Source of the DNA: Candidatus Magasanikbacteria bacterium GW2011_GWA2_56_11
GTDB taxonomy: Bacteria > Patescibacteriota > Patescibacteriia > Magasanikbacterales > UBA922
Length of the DNA stretch: 45,541 bases
NCBI GenBank assembly: GCA_001004885.1
Contig: LCRX01000010.1
Coordinates: forward strand, 1-45,541
Direction: 5' to 3'
In this document: piece after piece, positions 45,346 through 45,541 of the stretch
Layout: the number at the start of each line of letters is the position of its first letter
Position numbering within the stretch: the stretch's first letter is position 1
Translations under genes and position numbers: made by a program
The notes under the pieces: model-generated
The model's database searches: none
Told to the model about the DNA's origin: nothing
Seen by the model: only the letters and a program-made list of their open reading frames with translations

Positions 45346-45541
45346 ATGAACCCTATGGCAGCCGCAAAAACCCGCTTTCTAGCTTCCCTCGGCGGGTTTT
45401 TTTTAGTCGCGCTCGACCAGTTTCTCAAGTACGCCGTCCGAACGCATCCGGAAAATGCCTTCTATCTCTGGCGGCCGTGGATAGGCTGGGAGTACTTTTC
45501 CAATCCCGGAGTCGCCTTTGGCATCAAAATTCCCTTCCCGG
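45346..45541 (+). CDS. lspA: Signal peptidase II, N-terminal part (runs off the window)
   Basis: The open frame encodes a first transmembrane helix (FLASLGGFFLVALDQFLKY) with the conserved D-Q-x-x-K, a loop with ENAFYLWRPWIGWEY, and FSNPGVAFGI, matching the N-x-G-x-A-F motif of lipoprotein signal peptidases. The catalytic aspartates lie beyond the edge. Starts at 45346 or 45355 (both ATG) are possible. LspA removes signal peptides from prolipoproteins in the membrane. A complete terminator sequence lies inside its first codons. Confidence 0.8.
   Translation, partial: MNPMAAAKTRFLASLGGFFLVALDQFLKYAVRTHPENAFYLWRPWIGWEYFSNPGVAFGIKIPFP
45366..45404 (+). terminator. Terminator of dksA-like gene, embedded in the lspA coding start
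   Basis: AAAAACCCGC pairs with GCGGGTTTTT around TTTCTAGCTTCCCTCG, followed by eight T. It lies within codons 7-20 of the lspA frame. Confidence 0.75.

Noticed and set aside
1-45541. CRISPR arrays, rRNA genes, complete IS elements
   Set aside because: I looked for regularly spaced repeats, rRNA signature sequence and intact transposase genes and found none; only one recombinase fragment is present.

Overview
The window is bacterial chromosome, most likely from the Candidate Phyla Radiation (Patescibacteria); I infer this rather than prove it. Pointers are four paralogous TrmB-type regulators, many core genes whose -10 hexamer lies only 10-25 bp before the start codon (leaderless or nearly so), tRNA genes with no encoded CCA, self-splicing-type intron sequence in a tRNA, and many small orphan membrane or Cys-rich proteins. 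Most of it is GC-rich. The arsR-zinc ribbon-permease block (33.8-35.4 kb) and the 16.6-17.8 kb and 44.0-44.5 kb stretches are visibly AT-richer.

0-13.6 kb is mostly housekeeping: the tail of an AlkD-like gene fused to the cut end of a B12-dependent ribonucleotide reductase (nrdJ, with two NrdR boxes), ruvB, a small membrane-protein operon, a thiamine-diphosphate decarboxylase gene (broken) next to a succinate-semialdehyde-type dehydrogenase, a GDPD-like protein, transketolase, an epmA-efp pair (EF-P lysylation) and mgtC. 13.6-22.4 kb is accessory: tRNA-Gly(TCC), two TrmB regulators with clear operators, small SD-led genes, a tyrosine-recombinase remnant, a MerR-HTH/histidine-kinase-like ATPase + STAS (DUF4325) module with helically phased operator repeats, a uridine phosphorylase, a tandem-SET-domain protein, and a tRNA-Pro-like gene whose anticodon loop is opened by about 160 nt of structured sequence.

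22.4-31.0 kb holds a DUF892 protein, initiator tRNA and tRNA-Gly(GCC), a YgjP-type metalloprotease, a 34-residue Cys-rich microprotein under palindromes, two more TrmB genes, an HD-domain protein, a membrane/coiled-coil pair under a perfectly symmetric promoter, and a tRNA-Pro / tRNA-Phe / tRNA-Ala cluster. The tRNA-Phe carries a 240-nt group I intron right after U33. 31.2-45.5 kb has a radical SAM + ICMT-like methyltransferase pair, a DUF305 protein, an ArsR-controlled metal(loid) permease cassette, tRNA-Asn, orphan membrane proteins with hairpin leaders, a CPA2 antiporter, a GT-C transferase, a secreted lamin-tail/OB-fold protein, an AT-rich repeat region with clustered DnaA-box-like sequences, a candidate structured RNA, a DksA/TraR protein and the start of lspA.

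Two expression styles coexist. Core genes have promoters almost touching the start codon and weak or no Shine-Dalgarno. A set of orphan genes (14794, 15617, 17914, 18499, 28694, 35658, 36760) has a strong AGGAGG-like site, usually its own promoter and terminator, and in several cases a hairpin-rich leader. Three coding anomalies (nrdJ/alkD junction, the decarboxylase deletion, the gene at 16068-16567) may be real decay or assembly error.
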